In this document: in pieces, positions 8,426 through 18,391 of the stretch
How the letters are laid out: each line of letters begins with the position of its first letter
How positions within the stretch are numbered: position 1 is the first letter of the stretch
Assembly: GCF_001618865.1 (NCBI RefSeq)
Contig: NZ_CP015136.1
Location: 2,639,001-2,703,000, forward strand
Direction of reading: 5' to 3'
Source of the DNA: Luteitalea pratensis
Lineage (GTDB): Bacteria; Acidobacteriota; Vicinamibacteria; Vicinamibacterales; Vicinamibacteraceae
DNA: 64,000 nt
The notes under the pieces: model-generated
Database searches by the model: none
Told to the model about the DNA's origin: nothing
The model's input: only the letters and a program-made list of their open reading frames with translations
Translations under genes and position numbers: made by a program

Positions 8426-9703
8426 ATGACTCGCCGACTCCTGGGAGCGCTCCTCCTCATCGTACTCGGGGCTCGATGGCCGGGCTCGGCCACCTCCGCG
8501 CTCCGCGCTTCGGCGCCCAGGGAGAGCCGGCCCTACCTTCCCGAACTCCGAACACTGAGCGCGGCGACGCTCACGGCCCAGTCCGTGGGCAGCCCGCTGC
8601 CGCCCTGGCAGGCAGGCACGCTCGACATCCATGTGATCAACACCGGCCGCGGTGACGCAGCGCTGCTCATCCTGCCCGACGGCACGACGATGCAGTTCGA
8701 TGCGGGTGATGGCGGCGCGCCGGTCGGCTCGCCGCGCGGTGTGCCCGTGGTGCCCGACGGGACACGGCGGCCTGGTGAGTGGATTGCGCGGTACGCAAGC
8801 CGCGTCATGTCGCACTACCGGACGCCGGGGATCGACTACGCGGTCCTGTCGCACCTGCACGACGACCATTTCGGCGCGTTGCCGGAGTTGGCGCGTCACG
8901 TGCCCATCCGCACGATGCTCGATCGCGCCTGGCCCGAGTACGGCGACGTGAGCGGTGGCGGCACGTTCCCCGCGACGGACGCCTACGTCGCCTTCGCTCG
9001 TGCAGAGCCGTCGCGCATGGTCCGCTTCGAACCGGGCCGCACCGATCAGATCAGGCTCCTGCGCGAGCCTGGCGCATACCCGGACTTCGTCGTCCGCAAT
9101 CTGTTTGCGAACGGGCAGGTGTGGACCGGTGCCGGACAGGCCACGCGAAGCCGCTTCCCCGAGAATGCCGCGGCGCTCCCGGCAGACGACCGTCCGAACG
9201 AGAACGAGTCCAGTGCCGGTATCCGGGTGAGCTACGGTGCCTTCGACTTCTACACCGGTGGAGACATCCCCGGCCGCCCGCGTCCGGGCGTCGCCGACTG
9301 GCACGACATCGAGACGCCGGTGGCGCAGGTGGTCGGCGCGGTGGAGGTCGCCGCGGCCAATCACCACGGCAATCGCGACTCCACGAACGCGTTCTTCGTC
9401 TCGACCCTGCAACCACGGCTCTGGATCCTGCAAGTGTGGTCGTCGGACCACCCGGGACACGACGTGCTCGACCGCATGCTGTCCAAGCGCCTGTATCCGG
9501 GCGATCGGGACGTGCTGGCGACCGACATCTCGCCAGCCAATCGCATCGTCATCGGGCCATTACTCGATCGGCTGATCAGCGCTCGCGGCCACATCGTCAT
9601 CCGCGTCGAGCGTGGCGGCGGTACCTACCGAGCCATCGTTCTCGAAGACATGGACGAGTCCATGAACATCAAGGCGGTCTTCGGACCGTACCAGTCGCGA
9701 TGA
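8426..9703 (+). CDS. Exported metallo-beta-lactamase-fold hydrolase (ComEC-like domain)
   Basis: A 425-residue protein with a hydrophobic N-terminal segment and a metallo-beta-lactamase fold. The metal motif is HLHDDHFG; earlier the ComEC-type strand DIHVINTGRGDAALLILPDG precedes DAGDGG, and a later AANHHGN supplies a further histidine. It resembles the stand-alone hydrolase domain of the competence protein ComEC, so a phosphodiesterase or nuclease role is possible. The N-terminal coding region (around residues 30-45) contains GAGAGCCGGCCCTACCT, the same module as in the preceding intergenic repeat, so a repeat has probably become part of the protein. There is no clear ribosome-binding site. 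It overlaps the next gene by four bases (ATGA). Confidence 0.78.
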   Translation: MTRRLLGALLLIVLGARWPGSATSALRASAPRESRPYLPELRTLSAATLTAQSVGSPLPPWQAGTLDIHVINTGRGDAALLILPDGTTMQFDAGDGGAPVGSPRGVPVVPDGTRRPGEWIARYASRVMSHYRTPGIDYAVLSHLHDDHFGALPELARHVPIRTMLDRAWPEYGDVSGGGTFPATDAYVAFARAEPSRMVRFEPGRTDQIRLLREPGAYPDFVVRNLFANGQVWTGAGQATRSRFPENAAALPADDRPNENESSAGIRVSYGAFDFYTGGDIPGRPRPGVADWHDIETPVAQVVGAVEVAAANHHGNRDSTNAFFVSTLQPRLWILQVWSSDHPGHDVLDRMLSKRLYPGDRDVLATDISPANRIVIGPLLDRLISARGHIVIRVERGGGTYRAIVLEDMDESMNIKAVFGPYQSR

Positions 9704-10680
9704 GTCCCGTCCGGTGGGGGATCATCGGGTGCGGCGCCGTGACCGAGGTCAAAAGCGGCCCCGCCTTCGTCAAGGCAGAGGGATCCGCGCTTGTCGCCGT
9801 GATGCGGCGCACCGCGCATCTGGCCGAGGACTACGCGCGCCGCCACGGTGTCCCACGCTGGTACGCGGATGCGGAAGCGTTGGTGCGCGATCCCGAGGTG
9901 GACGCGGTCTACGTGGCCACGCCGCCTGTCGGGCATCTCGATGGCGTGTGTCTCGCGGCGCGCCACGGCAAGCCCGTGTACGTCGAAAAGCCGATGGCGC
10001 GCACCCACGAAGAGTGCCTCGCGATGATCGACGCATGCCGGCAGGCCGGCGTGCCGCTGTTCACCGCGTACTACCGGCGCATGCTGCCGCGGTTCGTGAA
10101 GGTGAAGGCGCTGGTGGACGCCGGCGCGATCGGAGACGTGCGCGTGGTGTCGATTCGTCTGAGTCGACGACACGTGCCGACGTCCGGCGCGCTGCCGTGG
10201 CGCGTCGTTCCAGAGGTGGCCGGCGGCGGATTGTTCGTCGACCTCGCGTCCCATACGCTGGATCTGCTCGACCACGTCCTCGGCCCGATTGCCGAGGCCC
10301 AGGGTGGCGCAGCCAACCAGGGCGGCTTCTACGCCGCCGAGGATATCGTCACGGCATCGCTGGCGTTCGCATCGGGTGCGAAAGGCACGGGGCTCTGGTG
10401 CTTCACCGCCGACCGCGACGAGGATGTCGTGGAGATCATCGGCAGTACAGGCCGGCTGACGTTTTCGACCTTCGACGAGAGGCCCGTGCTGCTCATACGC
10501 GGCGGGGAGGCGAAGGAGTTCGTCATCCCGCATCCTCCGCACGTGCAGCAGCCGTTGATCCAGTCGATCGTCGACCAGTTGCGCGGGCAGGGCCCCTGCG
10601 GCAGTACCGGCGAGAGTGGTGCCCGGACCAACCGCGTGATGGATGCGCTCCTGGCCGGTTATCGCAGCACGCGGCGCTGA
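9700..10680 (+). CDS. Gfo/Idh/MocA-family NAD(P)-dependent oxidoreductase
   Basis: A 326-residue oxidoreductase. The Rossmann motif GIIGCGAV lies at the N-terminus, followed by the family's EKPMA cofactor/substrate motif near residue 95. The C-terminal alpha/beta domain contains GGGLFVDLASHTLDLLDHVLG, with a histidine where the family has its catalytic one. Members oxidise or reduce sugars, inositols and related polyols; the substrate cannot be told from sequence. Its start overlaps the stop of the hydrolase gene (ATGA), so translation is probably coupled. Confidence 0.88.
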   Translation: MSPVRWGIIGCGAVTEVKSGPAFVKAEGSALVAVMRRTAHLAEDYARRHGVPRWYADAEALVRDPEVDAVYVATPPVGHLDGVCLAARHGKPVYVEKPMARTHEECLAMIDACRQAGVPLFTAYYRRMLPRFVKVKALVDAGAIGDVRVVSIRLSRRHVPTSGALPWRVVPEVAGGGLFVDLASHTLDLLDHVLGPIAEAQGGAANQGGFYAAEDIVTASLAFASGAKGTGLWCFTADRDEDVVEIIGSTGRLTFSTFDERPVLLIRGGEAKEFVIPHPPHVQQPLIQSIVDQLRGQGPCGSTGESGARTNRVMDALLAGYRSTRR

Positions 10681-10704
10681 CGTCGCGCCGTATTGCACAG
10701 TGAA

Positions 10705-10740
10705 ACGTAGGCGTCGACCTTCAGGTCGACGCAGGCGTGC
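10705..10740. repeat. GTCGAC-type palindrome
   Basis: TAGGCGTCGACCTTCAGGTC-type inverted repeat between two convergent genes. It may help end both transcripts; there is no T-run. Confidence 0.7.
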
Positions 10741-10772
10741 ACGGTCGCGCGCACGCCCCGGCCCTACCTTCC

Positions 10773-11807
10773 TCAGATCGGGATGGCTTCGACTACGCTC
10801 ACGACCGAGTCGGTGGGCACCACGCGGGTCAACCGGAAGCGGGCCTTCTCGAGCAGCGTTACGTATTCGGCCTCCGTGCGCTCCTGACCGCCTGGCACGA
10901 CCAGCATCACCATGTCCTGCAACTTGCCCTGGTGCGGCGTGTCGCCCATGGGCAGTACGGTCTCCACGATCAGGAGACGACCATCGGGTTTGATGGCCTC
11001 GCGGCAATGCCCCAGGATGCTGAGACACTGCTCTTCGCTCCAGTCGTGGATGATGTGGGACAACACGTAGGCGTCGCCGCCTGCAGGCACCGACTCGAAG
11101 AAATTTCCCTCTTCGATCGCCACCCGCGACTCCACGCCGTGTGCCTTCAGCAGTGGCAGGGCGTCACGCACGACGTGTGGGCGGTCGAAGAGCACGCCGC
11201 GAGGTCCTGCGTGGCGTGACAGGACGGCCGCCAGCATGTTGCCGGTCGCGCCACCGACATCGACGATGGTCTTGAAGGCGGAGAAGTCGTATGCCGCGGC
11301 GACGGCTGGTGGTTCAGCGCCATGGAAGCCCACCATCGCCTCACTGAAGTGGGCCGCCTGTTCCGGATGCTTCGCCAGGTAATCGAACACCGGCGCGCCA
11401 TTCACCTGCTCGAAGCCGGTCTCCCCGGTCTGCACCGAGTGCAGCATCCCTTCCCAGCTTCGCCAGAACGCCTGGCCGCCGAAGGCCAGCAGCGTGGACC
11501 GTGCGCAGCCCGGGGCTCCAGTCTTCAGCGCCTGACCCAATGGCGTCAGCGCGAAACGCTGCCCCTCCTGCTCGGTGAGGATGCCGAGTCCGGCCAACGT
11601 CCGCATCAGGCGATGGAGGGAGGGCGCGTGTGTGCCCGTCACGCCAGCCAGTTCGACGGCACTTTTCGGACCGTCCGCGAGGTGGTCGGCGAGGGCCAGC
11701 CGGGCGGCCGTGTACACGGTGGCCGATACCCACGACGCCGCCATCATCTGAATCAGCTGCGCATGCGGAGGCAGGAACGGCACGTTCGTGCTGGGTTGGT
11801 TACTCAT
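10773..11807 (-). CDS. O-methyltransferase, COMT / hydroxyneurosporene type
   Basis: A 344-residue class I methyltransferase with the domain order of plant-type O-methyltransferases. An N-terminal winged-helix dimerisation region (about 15-100: TVYTAARLALADHL, SLHRLMRTLAGLGIL) is followed by the SAM site IVDVGGATGN. The catalytic region reads SHIIHDWSEEQCLSIL, with the histidine of HDW as general base, and the protein ends in LTRVVPTDSVVSVVEA. It should methylate a hydroxyl on a small aromatic or isoprenoid molecule. GAGGAGAT sits just before the ATG and a sigma-70-like promoter is visible. It stands alone, so the pathway is unknown. Confidence 0.85.
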   Translation of the reverse strand: MSNQPSTNVPFLPPHAQLIQMMAASWVSATVYTAARLALADHLADGPKSAVELAGVTGTHAPSLHRLMRTLAGLGILTEQEGQRFALTPLGQALKTGAPGCARSTLLAFGGQAFWRSWEGMLHSVQTGETGFEQVNGAPVFDYLAKHPEQAAHFSEAMVGFHGAEPPAVAAAYDFSAFKTIVDVGGATGNMLAAVLSRHAGPRGVLFDRPHVVRDALPLLKAHGVESRVAIEEGNFFESVPAGGDAYVLSHIIHDWSEEQCLSILGHCREAIKPDGRLLIVETVLPMGDTPHQGKLQDMVMLVVPGGQERTEAEYVTLLEKARFRLTRVVPTDSVVSVVEAIPI

Positions 11808-11826
11808 GGAATCTCCTCGCGACAGA

Positions 11827-11855
11827 TGCATACCCGCCGCTGATTCTGGTATCAA
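11827..11855 (-). promoter_or_regulatory. Sigma-70-like promoter of the O-methyltransferase gene
   Basis: On the minus strand TTGATA and TATGCA are separated by exactly 17 bases. The predicted start leaves a leader of only about a dozen bases, just enough for the GAGGAGAT site. Confidence 0.45.
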
Positions 11856-12256
11856 GACGGCAAACCAGCTGGACCTTAACACGGTCGCGCGGGACTGCGG
11901 CGATCGTCTTTGCGCCCAGTCGGCTACGGAGGGTAGCGGCCCGCTGTCGCAGCGGGCCGAACGCTCGAGAGACACGTCGCCGGACCGCCGGGACAGCCCG
12001 GCGCTACCTGGTGTGCCGCCTGGCAGGAAAGTACGACGCGATCAACGGCGGTCGCGCGGCTGGCGTAGTGCTACCGAGGAAAGGTGCGCTCAGCTTGACG
12101 CCAGGCCACGGCCGGAGCCAACGTGGGCCCCACCCGTGTCTGCCACTCCGCGGCGGGCGCCTCCCGACGCGCGTCGGGGCGCACGCGAATGGGCGGTGTC
12201 GCGAGAAGTACATACGGTCGATCTTTCTCACGCTGGTCTTGATCGAAGGAGTCTTC
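11856..12256. other. Intergenic region with dispersed hairpin modules
   Basis: No credible gene. It holds GCGGCCCGCTGTCGCAGCGG-like and CCGGGACAGCCCGGCGCTACCTGG hairpin modules of the family also seen near 6.9, 18.1 and 47.9 kb. The last 60 bases are AT-richer and include AAGGAG before the methyltransferase start. Confidence 0.6.
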
Positions 12257-13054
12257 ATGAGTGGCCTCACGTACGTAGCACGCGGCGTGGTTGCCGTCGC
12301 CCTGTCATTGGTCGCCGTCAGCGCCTCGGCACAGGCCGTCGCCGACAAGGCGAAGCCGTTCGAGCCGGTCAGCGGCCAGGCGGGCAAGGACGTGGTCTGG
12401 GTGCCGACGCCGCAGGCGACGGTGGACAAGATGCTGGATCTCACCAAGGTGACACCTCAAGACGTCGTCATGGACCTCGGGTCTGGTAACGGCATCACCG
12501 TGATCACGGCTGCGAGGCGGGGAGCGACGGCCGTGGGCGTGGAATTCAACCCGGAGATGGTCGCGCTTGCGCGGCGGCTGGCGACGGAGGCCGGCGTCTC
12601 GGGCAAGGCGACCTTCGTCCAGGGCGACCTGTTCGAGGCGGACCTGTCGAAGGCCACCGTGATCACGCTGTTCCTCCTGCCAGACATCAACGAGCGGTTG
12701 CGTCCGAAGTTGCTCGACCTCAAGCCGGGCACGCGCATCGCGTCGAACTCGTTCGACATGGGCGACTGGCAGCCCGACGCCAAGACGACCTCGGAGGGAT
12801 GCCAGTCGTGGTGCACGGTGATGTCGTGGGTGGTACCCGCGAAGGTCGAGGGCTCGTGGACACTCGGGCAGGACACGTTGGCGCTCACGCAGAAGTACCA
12901 GATGATTTCGGGCACGCTCGGGAAGATGCCGATCACGGGCGGAACCTTGAATGGCGACGCCATCTCGTTCACGGCGGGAAGCCGCACGTATGCGGGTCAC
13001 GTGTCCGGCGACCGCATCACCGGCGATGGCTGGTCGGCCTCGAAGACGCGGTAG
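12257..13054 (+). CDS. Exported SAM-dependent methyltransferase-fold protein
   Basis: A 265-residue protein with an apparent signal peptide (about 1-27, VALSLVAVSASAQA) followed by a complete class I methyltransferase core. That core includes VMDLGSGNGITVITAA, the acidic end of strand 2 in GVEFNPEMVALA, then FVQGDLFEADL. A further 70-residue beta-rich tail (VEGSWTLGQDTLALTQ to GWSASKTR) is not part of the fold. AAGGAG precedes the ATG. SAM is normally absent outside the cytoplasm, so either the leader is not cleaved, or the fold has another use, or a SAM source exists. The fold call is firm; location and activity are inference. Confidence 0.75.
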   Translation: MSGLTYVARGVVAVALSLVAVSASAQAVADKAKPFEPVSGQAGKDVVWVPTPQATVDKMLDLTKVTPQDVVMDLGSGNGITVITAARRGATAVGVEFNPEMVALARRLATEAGVSGKATFVQGDLFEADLSKATVITLFLLPDINERLRPKLLDLKPGTRIASNSFDMGDWQPDAKTTSEGCQSWCTVMSWVVPAKVEGSWTLGQDTLALTQKYQMISGTLGKMPITGGTLNGDAISFTAGSRTYAGHVSGDRITGDGWSASKTR

Positions 13055-13121
13055 CAGGCGCGCGGCTGACACGGTGTCACCGTACCGGGCACCGTGTTCC
13101 GGCACCGGCTATGCGCTTGCT

Positions 13122-13174
13122 GCCTGAGACCTGAGACCTGAGACCTGAGACCTGAGACCTGAGACCTGAGACCT
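13122..13174. repeat. CTGAGAC heptamer tandem repeat
   Basis: About seven near-perfect copies of a 7-base unit (CTGAGAC) end directly before the Shine-Dalgarno of the IorA-like gene, so they lie in its leader. A change in copy number would alter leader length. Confidence 0.9.
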
Positions 13175-13187
13175 ACGAGGAGCGCAC

Positions 13188-13697
13188 ATGAAAGCAACGT
13201 GGACAATCAACGGGCAGCGCAGGGCAGTGGATGTGCCCGACGACATGCCCGTGCTCTGGGTGCTGCGCGACATCCTCGACCTCAAGGGCACGAAGTTCGG
13301 GTGCGGCGCGGGCCAGTGCGGGGCGTGCACGGTGCACGTCGACGGCGAGCCCGTGCGCTCCTGCCTGCTCTCGGCGAGCGACGTCGGGGCGCGGGCAATC
13401 ACCACGATCGAGGGCATCTCCGCCGACGGCTCGCATCCCGTCCAGCGCGCGTGGGTGGAACTCGACGTTCCGCAGTGCGGCTACTGCCAGGCCGGCCAGA
13501 TCATGTCCGCCGTCGCCCTGCTCAAGCAGAAGCCATCGCCATCGGATGCCGACATCGCCGACGCGATGAGCGACAACCTGTGCCGCTGCGGCACGTACCT
13601 CCGCATTCGTGATGCGATCAAGAAGGCTGCCGCCAACAGCGGCGGCAGCACGGCGCCAAGCGCCGGACGCGCTGGCCAGCAGGAGGTGCGCCGATGA
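13188..13697 (+). CDS. (2Fe-2S)-binding subunit, isoquinoline 1-oxidoreductase alpha type
   Basis: A 169-residue iron-sulfur subunit of a two-subunit molybdenum hydroxylase. The ferredoxin-type cluster motif is CGAGQCGAC, with its fourth ligand in RSCLLSA. The second cluster domain uses [12 protein letters not shown] and [11 protein letters not shown]. It transfers electrons from the molybdopterin subunit to an acceptor, often a cytochrome in the Ior type. GAGGAG precedes the ATG, and the stop overlaps the next start (ATGA). The C-terminal 25 residues are a low-complexity tail. Confidence 0.92.
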   Translation: MKATWTINGQRRAVDVPDDMPVLWVLRDILDLKGTKFGCGAGQCGACTVHVDGEPVRSCLLSASDVGARAITTIEGISADGSHPVQRAWVELDVPQCGYCQAGQIMSAVALLKQKPSPSDADIADAMSDNLCRCGTYLRIRDAIKKAAANSGGSTAPSAGRAGQQEVRR

Positions 13698-15925
13698 CGC
13701 CCGCCATGTCCGGAGAAGTCACTCGCCGCGCGTTCCTGCGCGTCTCCGCGCTTGCCGGCGGTGGCGTCATGCTCGCCCTGCATGCCGAGGAGCTGTTCGC
13801 GGCCCAGCAACCGCAGGCGCCTGGCGCCCCGCCGCCGCCTCCGCTCGCACCGGCCTCGTTTGTCAGGATCGCCGCCGATGGCCGCGTCACCATCATGGCC
13901 AAGAACCCGGAGATCGGCCAGGGCATCAAGACGATGCTGCCGATGCTGATCGCCGAGGAGCTCGACGTGGACTGGGCCCAGGTGACGATCGAGCAGGCGA
14001 GCTTGGACCAGGCCGCGTATGGGCCACAGCGCGCGGGCGGCAGCTCCGCGACGCCGACCAACTGGGAGCCGCTCAGGCGCGTCGGTGCGGCAGGCCGCCA
14101 GATGTTCATCGCGGCGGCAGCCGCGCGTTGGAGCGTGCCCGCCTCCGAATGCACGACCGCGCACGGCGCCGTCCGTCATGCGGCAACCAACCGGACGCTC
14201 GGCTACGGCGCGCTGGCGTCCGCGCTCACCACGCTGCCCGTGCCCGACCTGCAGTCCGTTCCGGTGAAGGCCGCATCCGAGTACCGCATCATCGGCACGC
14301 CGATTGGCGGTGTGGACAACCCGCTCATCGTCACGGGCAAGCCGCTGTTCAGCATCGATTTCACGCTGCCGGGGATGCTGTGGGCGGCATACGAGAAGTG
14401 CCCGGTGTTTGCCGGCAAGGTCAAATCGGCCGACCTGGACGAGATTCGCGCGCTACCCGGCGTGCGCAAGGCCTTCGTGATCGAAGGCACCAAGGAGATG
14501 CTCGGCCTGCATGGCGGCGTTGCGATCGTCGCGGACCACTGGTGGGCCGCCCACTCGGCGCGCGGGAAGCTGAAGGTCGAGTGGGACGAAGGCCCGACGG
14601 CCGAGGTCAGTTCGGCGTGGATCGCGACCCGCGCGAAGGAACTCGCCGCCGCCCCGCCGGTCTTCACCATCCGCGCTGATGGCGACGCCGATGCGGCGCT
14701 GTCGAGCGCGGCGAAGGTCGTCGAGGGCGACTACACCTATCCGTTCATCGGGCATGCCCCGCTCGAGCCACAGAACTGCGCCGCGCAGTTCACCGGCGGC
14801 AAGCTCGAGATCTGGGCGCCGAGCCAGACACCCGAGACCGGTCGCGGCATGGTGTCCACGTTGCTCGGCATTCCGCTCGACCAGATCAAGGTGCACATCC
14901 TCAGGGTGGGCGGCGGCTTCGGCCGGCGCCTGACCAACGACTACATGCTGGAGGCCGCCTGGATCGCCCGAGAGGTGGGCGGCGCCCCGGTCAAGGTGTT
15001 GTGGACGCGTGAGGACGACGTGCAGCACGACCACTACAGGCCGGGCGGGTTCCATCACTTCAAGGCGGGGCTCGACGCGTCGGGCCGCCTGGCCGCGTGG
15101 CGCAATCACTTCGTCAGCTTCGGCGAGGGCAAGCAATTCGCGCCGACGGCCGGGATCACGCCGGAGGAATTCCCGGCGGGCTATGTCGCCAACTTCGGGT
15201 TCCATGCCTCATTGATTCCGGTGGGCATCCCGATGTACGCGCTCCGGGCGCCCGGCAGCAACGCGTTCTGCTTTGCTTTCCAGTCGTTCCTCGACGAGGT
15301 TGCGCACGCGGCGGGCGCCGACCCGGTGGCCTTCCGCCTCGCGCTGCTCGATGCCGCCCTCGCCAGCCAGGACGCACCCAACGCGCCGAAGCTGCAGTTC
15401 AACCCGAAACGGATGCGGGACGTCGTCGCGCGTGTCGCGGAGACCTCCGGCTGGGCCCGGCAGCAGAAGACGCCGGGCGTCGGCATGGGGGTCGCGTTCC
15501 AGTTCAGTCACCGCGGCTACTTCGCCGAGGTGGCGCGTGTGCGAGTCACCGGCGACACGAAGGTCCGTGTCGAGAAGGTGTGGGTGGTTGGCGACGTCGG
15601 CCGTCACGTGATCAATCCCAGCACCGCGATCAACCAGGTGCAGGGCGGCGTGATCGAGGGCATGTCGCACGCCATGTCCACCGAGATCACGTTCGAGCGG
15701 GGCCGCACGATGCAGAGCAACTTCCACGACTACGAACTCGTCCGGCATCGCGAGACGGTGCCCGAGGTCGATGTCGACTTCGTGAAGTCCGACAACGCCC
15801 CGACAGGTATCGGCGAGCCAGCGTTGCCGCCGGCAGTCCCGGCCATCTGTAACGCGCTCTTTGCGGCGACGGGCAAGCGGTACCGCGCCTTGCCGCTGGC
15901 CCGGCACGGGTTGTCGTGGGCGTGA
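13694..15925 (+). CDS. Molybdopterin-binding subunit, isoquinoline 1-oxidoreductase beta type
   Basis: A 743-residue catalytic subunit of the xanthine dehydrogenase family. A Tat signal ([15 protein letters not shown], residues about 9-23) indicates export of the folded, cofactor-loaded complex to the periplasm; the small subunit has no signal and presumably travels with it. The fold is the duplicated Ior type: [13 protein letters not shown]-like motifs early, GGGFGRR around residue 410, and the C-terminal [17 protein letters not shown] that carries the catalytic glutamate. It probably oxidises an aldehyde or N-heterocycle. It is translationally coupled to the iron-sulfur subunit. Confidence 0.92.
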   Translation: MTPAMSGEVTRRAFLRVSALAGGGVMLALHAEELFAAQQPQAPGAPPPPPLAPASFVRIAADGRVTIMAKNPEIGQGIKTMLPMLIAEELDVDWAQVTIEQASLDQAAYGPQRAGGSSATPTNWEPLRRVGAAGRQMFIAAAAARWSVPASECTTAHGAVRHAATNRTLGYGALASALTTLPVPDLQSVPVKAASEYRIIGTPIGGVDNPLIVTGKPLFSIDFTLPGMLWAAYEKCPVFAGKVKSADLDEIRALPGVRKAFVIEGTKEMLGLHGGVAIVADHWWAAHSARGKLKVEWDEGPTAEVSSAWIATRAKELAAAPPVFTIRADGDADAALSSAAKVVEGDYTYPFIGHAPLEPQNCAAQFTGGKLEIWAPSQTPETGRGMVSTLLGIPLDQIKVHILRVGGGFGRRLTNDYMLEAAWIAREVGGAPVKVLWTREDDVQHDHYRPGGFHHFKAGLDASGRLAAWRNHFVSFGEGKQFAPTAGITPEEFPAGYVANFGFHASLIPVGIPMYALRAPGSNAFCFAFQSFLDEVAHAAGADPVAFRLALLDAALASQDAPNAPKLQFNPKRMRDVVARVAETSGWARQQKTPGVGMGVAFQFSHRGYFAEVARVRVTGDTKVRVEKVWVVGDVGRHVINPSTAINQVQGGVIEGMSHAMSTEITFERGRTMQSNFHDYELVRHRETVPEVDVDFVKSDNAPTGIGEPALPPAVPAICNALFAATGKRYRALPLARHGLSWA

Positions 15926-15985
15926 GACCTTCGGACAGTTTTATCGCAAGGCCGAGCTGGGGCATCCTGCCGGCGTGACACGAAC

Positions 15986-18070
15986 ATGGTGACGAAGGCC
16001 GGGCGACTGCCGGGGCTCATGCTCGGTGCCGTCGCCGTGGTGGCCGGTCTCGCCTGGTTCAGCGTCACACGGCAGCCTCGCGCGCATGCCTCCGCTCGTG
16101 CCGGCTACGTGCATGACCCGCCGTACATGTACACGGACGCGGGTGGCAGTCCTCACGGCATCGCCGTCGACGTCCTGCAGCAAGCGGCCAGTCGCGCCGG
16201 CATCACCCTGGAATGGGTGCGGGTCACCGCGCCCCTCAATGCCGACAGTGCCCTGCGATCGCGCCTCGTCGATCTCTGGCCGAACCTGGCGATCCTGAAT
16301 CGACGGCGCCCCGACATCTTTTTCACGGCGCCCTGGCTGCAGTCCGACGTCTGGGTGGTCGTACGAGATCAGGGCGAGCTGCCGCCACCGCAGTTCGGCG
16401 GCAAGGTGGGCCTCTCGACGCTGCCGGTCACGCAGTTTCTCGCCGCCGAACACTTTCCGACTGCGCAGTGGGTGTTGTACGCCGACGGGCCCGCACTGGT
16501 ACGCGCGCTATGCACCGGCGAGGTGCCCGTCGCCTTCCTGGCGGCCGGCGACCTCGCCGACGCGCAGTCGTCGGGGAGCCAGTGTGCCGCCGCCGCCCTG
16601 CGCGCCCATGCCGTGCGGGGCTCGACCCTCGGCCTCGGGGTGGGCGCGCGTGAGGGCTTTGAAGGGACCGCCGAGCGCCTCCGTGCCGAGATCGACGCCA
16701 TGGCTGCCGACGGCGCGCTGCGAACCGTGGTCGTCCGGCACTCGGTGTATGCGGCCGCCGAAGTCCTCGGGGTCTACGAGGTCATGCAGGCACGCGCGCG
16801 CACGCGCTACCTCGCCTACGGGACGGTCATGCTGGGCGTCGCCCTGCTGACGACCCTGACGCTGGCCGCCGCCTTCTACCGTGCGAACCGTCGCGCGCGG
16901 CAGTCGCGCGCGGCCGCGGCGGCGATGGAGGCGAAGCTGCAGGCGGCGCAGCGGCTCGACATGCTGGGGCAACTGGCCGGCGGCATTGCCCACGACTTCA
17001 ACAACCTGGTGACGATCATCGTCGGGTACGCCGTGCTGATCGAGTCGGAGGTGTCGGCGCTGCCGACGGCGCCGCAGGCACTGCAGGAGATCCGGCGTGC
17101 TGGCGAGCGGGCCAGCGATCTCGTACGGCAGCTCTTGACCTTCAGCCGTCGTCAACTCGTCGAGCCTCGCGTACTCAGCCTGCACGAGCAGCTCACCGAG
17201 ACGCAGTCCATGCTGAGCCGGCTGGTACGAGACGACATCCACATCGAACTCGACCTGCACGCCACCCACGATCTCGTCTCGATGGACTCGGGGCAGCTCA
17301 CACGAGTGCTGATGAACCTGACGGTCAACGCCGGTGACGCCATGCCCGACGGAGGCACGCTGACCCTTGCAACGTCCAACCGGCCAGCCGCTGCTGGCTG
17401 TGTCGAGGCCGTGCACCTCACGGTGACCGACACCGGCATCGGCATGCCGCCGGAGGTGCAGGCGCGGGTGTTCGAGCCGTTCTTCACCACCAAGACCAAC
17501 GGCCGCGGCACGGGCCTCGGCCTCGCCAGTGTGCACGGCATCGTCACACAGGCCGGCGGTGAGGTGCTGGTGCGGAGCGCTCCCGGGCAGGGGACGTGCT
17601 TCGACGTGCTCCTGCCGACGGTGGAAGCGCCCACGGCTGTGCAGGGCAGCGGCGGCGAGACGACGGCGGCTGTCGCCGGCAGCGTCATCCTGGTGGCCGA
17701 GGATCAGGACGACGTGCGGTCACTGGTGGCCGACGTGCTGTCGCAAGCCGGATACACAGTGATCGAGGCCGCGAATGGCAGGTTTGCGCTCGAGCATCTC
17801 CGCAAGGACGAGGGCACGATCGCGCTCGTGCTCTCGGACCTCGTGATGCCGGAGATGTCGGGCCAGCAGTTGTTCGAACGCGCGTGCCACCTGCCTCGCG
17901 CGACCCCGTTCCTGTTCATGTCCGGTTACTCCGAGGAAGGCGTGCCGTGCAGTGGGGCGAGCGAACCAGTCCTGCTCACGAAGCCTTTCACGCCGGAGCA
18001 GCTGTTGCAGGCGGTGCGTGCTGCACTCTCCGGCCACGCGGCCATCGCCCGGGTTGATACGCATGGGTGA
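15986..18070 (+). CDS. Hybrid sensor histidine kinase with periplasmic SBP_bac_3 sensor
   Basis: A 694-residue membrane kinase. The N-terminal signal anchor is followed by a family-3 solute-binding-like sensor (about 38-260: GYVHDPPYMYTDAGG, GIAVDVLQQAA) and a transmembrane helix (about 275-297). The cytoplasmic part has a dimerisation domain with His336 in GGIAHDFNNL, an ATPase domain (GTGLGLASVHGIV near 507), and a C-terminal receiver with Asp618 in VLSDLVMPEMSG. It should sense an extracellular small molecule, perhaps an amino acid. No separate response regulator or output gene is adjacent, so the partner is unknown. Confidence 0.9.
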   Translation: MVTKAGRLPGLMLGAVAVVAGLAWFSVTRQPRAHASARAGYVHDPPYMYTDAGGSPHGIAVDVLQQAASRAGITLEWVRVTAPLNADSALRSRLVDLWPNLAILNRRRPDIFFTAPWLQSDVWVVVRDQGELPPPQFGGKVGLSTLPVTQFLAAEHFPTAQWVLYADGPALVRALCTGEVPVAFLAAGDLADAQSSGSQCAAAALRAHAVRGSTLGLGVGAREGFEGTAERLRAEIDAMAADGALRTVVVRHSVYAAAEVLGVYEVMQARARTRYLAYGTVMLGVALLTTLTLAAAFYRANRRARQSRAAAAAMEAKLQAAQRLDMLGQLAGGIAHDFNNLVTIIVGYAVLIESEVSALPTAPQALQEIRRAGERASDLVRQLLTFSRRQLVEPRVLSLHEQLTETQSMLSRLVRDDIHIELDLHATHDLVSMDSGQLTRVLMNLTVNAGDAMPDGGTLTLATSNRPAAAGCVEAVHLTVTDTGIGMPPEVQARVFEPFFTTKTNGRGTGLGLASVHGIVTQAGGEVLVRSAPGQGTCFDVLLPTVEAPTAVQGSGGETTAAVAGSVILVAEDQDDVRSLVADVLSQAGYTVIEAANGRFALEHLRKDEGTIALVLSDLVMPEMSGQQLFERACHLPRATPFLFMSGYSEEGVPCSGASEPVLLTKPFTPEQLLQAVRAALSGHAAIARVDTHG

Positions 18071-18391
18071 CGACGCGCTGATCCGCTGGCTCGGGACGCT
18101 GCCACCTTCCAGGTAGCGCCACGTTTCCAGGTGGCGCCGCGCTGTCCCAGCGCGGCGTTCCGTAAGGGCAGCCTCGCGGTTGAAGGATTTTCGTTACAGT
18201 GGGGGCGTGCGCCTGACGCCAGACCCGGTCGTGAGCGCCGTCTCGCCGACGCGCTCGAGGTCGAGAGCCGCCGAGTGCGTCACCAGCGTCGCCTTCCCGG
18301 AAAGGCACGCACCTTCACCGCGCCAGACGATGTCCGCACGTTCACGTTCTTACCGTTCCGGCTCACACGCAATCGACAGGGGACACACACC
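18071..18391. other. Intergenic region with CCAGGTAGCGCCAC hairpin repeats
   Basis: The first 100 bases contain CCAGGTAGCGCCAC, CCAGGTGGCGCC and CGCGCTGTCCCAGCGCG modules of the dispersed hairpin family. The rest shows no gene. The aquaporin frame is open back to an ATG at 18131, but that part reads as arginine-rich shadow. Confidence 0.55.

Noticed and set aside
13100-13115. CGGCACCGGCTATGCG upstream of the IorA-like gene
   Set aside because: Only 9 of 13 consensus matches, and the heptamer repeats follow at once; chance is likely.
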